Made by a program: the position numbers and the translations under genes. The notes under the pieces were generated by a model. The model made no database searches and was not told where the DNA came from. It worked only from the letters and a program-made list of their open reading frames with translations. From the NCBI GenBank assembly GCA_030695285.1, contig JAUYTF010000356.1:1-6027 (forward strand): DNA of 6,027 nt, read 5' to 3'. The stretch is from Eubacteriales bacterium. Its GTDB lineage: Bacteria; Bacillota; Clostridia; Christensenellales; CAG-138. This document shows positions 5,346-6,027 of the stretch, one piece after another; position 1 is the stretch's first letter, and each line of letters begins with the position of its first letter.

Positions 5346-6027
5346 CTACCGTTGGCTTCGCGTACCTTTGACGCGGTTTCTGCCCGCACGCTTGGCGGAA
5401 TACAGCGCGCTGTCCGCAGCGCCCAGCAGCGCTTCTCGCGTAATGCCGTCGTCCGGCATGGCGGCAACGCCAAAGGAGAGCGTAAACCCTTCGATGCCAT
5501 CGTCATCTTCTCCGTGGAGTTCCTCTATGCCGCGGCGCAGCACGTTTGCGCGCCTGAGGCCTTCTTCGAGTGTGCAATCCGGCAAAATCAGGCAAAACTC
5601 GTCCCCGCCAAAGCGGCAGGCGACGTCGGATGCGCGGATACTTTTCATCAGAAACGAGGAAGCCCTAACAAGCGCCTTGTCGCCCAGCACGTGCCCTACG
5701 GTATCGTTGATGTTTTTAAACCCGTCGATATCTGCCATGATAACGCAAAGCGGCTGTTGTTTGCGGATTGCCCGCTGAATCTCGCGGTCAAACGTCTCCT
5801 CCATATAGCGGCGGTTATAAAGCCCCGTGAGCGGGTCTCGCACGGAGAGCGCGCGCAGCTTTGCCTCGTCCAGGATCAGCTGATTGCGCTGCTTTTCGAT
5901 TTCATCGAGCTGTCTCTTGTTGGAAAAGCCGTACAGCACGCCGATAACGGCGGTGAACACGATAAATGTCACCAAGCTCGGCCAGTTGATTTGGCTCAGC
6001 GCCGGGCTGACCAGAATGAGCACAATC
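5346..6027 (-). CDS. Membrane-anchored GGDEF diguanylate cyclase, 5' end outside the window
   Basis: The frame is open to the right edge, so this is the C-terminal part of a larger protein; about 226 residues are visible. Counting from the valine codon at 6021-6023, residues 1-33 are hydrophobic and hold at least one transmembrane helix (about 17-33), probably the end of a membrane sensor region. A charged helical linker (about 35-58) leads into a GGDEF domain (about 60-220). It has RDPLTGLYNRRYME at 62-75, the metal-binding block MADIDGFKNIND at 96-107, and an intact RFGGDEF at 137-143. RASD at 130-133, five residues before GGDEF, fits the inhibitory I-site for product feedback. It should make c-di-GMP from two GTP at the membrane. 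The GTG at 6023 could in principle be a start, but the hydrophobic run continues to the edge, so truncation by the window is more likely. The downstream EAL gene is probably in the same transcript. Confidence 0.9.
   Translation of the reverse strand, partial: IVLILVSPALSQINWPSLVTFIVFTAVIGVLYGFSNKRQLDEIEKQRNQLILDEAKLRALSVRDPLTGLYNRRYMEETFDREIQRAIRKQQPLCVIMADIDGFKNINDTVGHVLGDKALVRASSFLMKSIRASDVACRFGGDEFCLILPDCTLEEGLRRANVLRRGIEELHGEDDDGIEGFTLSFGVAAMPDDGITREALLGAADSALYSAKRAGRNRVKGTRSQR

Noticed and set aside
5258..5506. N-terminal extension of the EAL gene to the ATG at 5506
   Set aside because: It would overlap about 160 bases of the cyclase gene in another frame, and the extension is Arg/Ala-rich with no domain. 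AGGAGG before 5257 marks a better start.
1..6027. Signs of a mobile element, CRISPR array, prophage or defence system
   Set aside because: No transposase, integrase, terminal repeats, spaced repeats or tRNA are seen; all genes are common chromosomal families in one orientation.

Overview
The window looks like ordinary bacterial chromosome, most likely from a member of the Clostridia (Bacillota) with moderately high GC. The reasons are strong AGGAGG-type ribosome binding sites, a TTGACA-N17-TAAATT promoter, compact intrinsic terminators with U-tracts, and the gene content. The species cannot be told from this sequence. All five genes lie on the minus strand, so the biological order runs from the right edge to the left edge. 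The large plus-strand reading frames are antisense shadows.

Reading along the minus strand: (1) The 3' part of a membrane-anchored diguanylate cyclase (5346-6027) enters from the right edge. It has an intact GGDEF motif and an intact RxxD inhibitory site. (2) After 88 bases comes a PAS-GGDEF-EAL protein (3512-5257). Its GGDEF domain is degenerate and its EAL domain has every catalytic residue, so it is probably a c-di-GMP phosphodiesterase. The two form a likely two-gene unit that makes and breaks down c-di-GMP, closed by a terminator candidate at 3394-3430. (3) A 225-base intergenic region holds that terminator, an extended -10 promoter candidate and a GC-rich leader for tex (1133-3286), a complete Tex/YhgF RNA-binding protein. 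(4) 42 bases after tex is an XdhC/CoxI-family molybdenum-hydroxylase maturation protein (170-1090) whose two domains are in the opposite order to the textbook layout. It is followed by a clear intrinsic terminator (127-156). (5) Directly after the terminator is a well-formed promoter with tandem and palindromic repeats around the expected start site. It drives a gene of which only 15 codons are visible and which looks like cysteine synthase (cysK).

Functionally there are three units: c-di-GMP turnover, tex-xdhC, and cysteine biosynthesis. No mobile element, CRISPR array, tRNA or rRNA is visible. I did not find a convincing undescribed system. The points most worth a second look are the permuted XdhC, the candidate operator at the cysK promoter, and the cyclase/phosphodiesterase pair.
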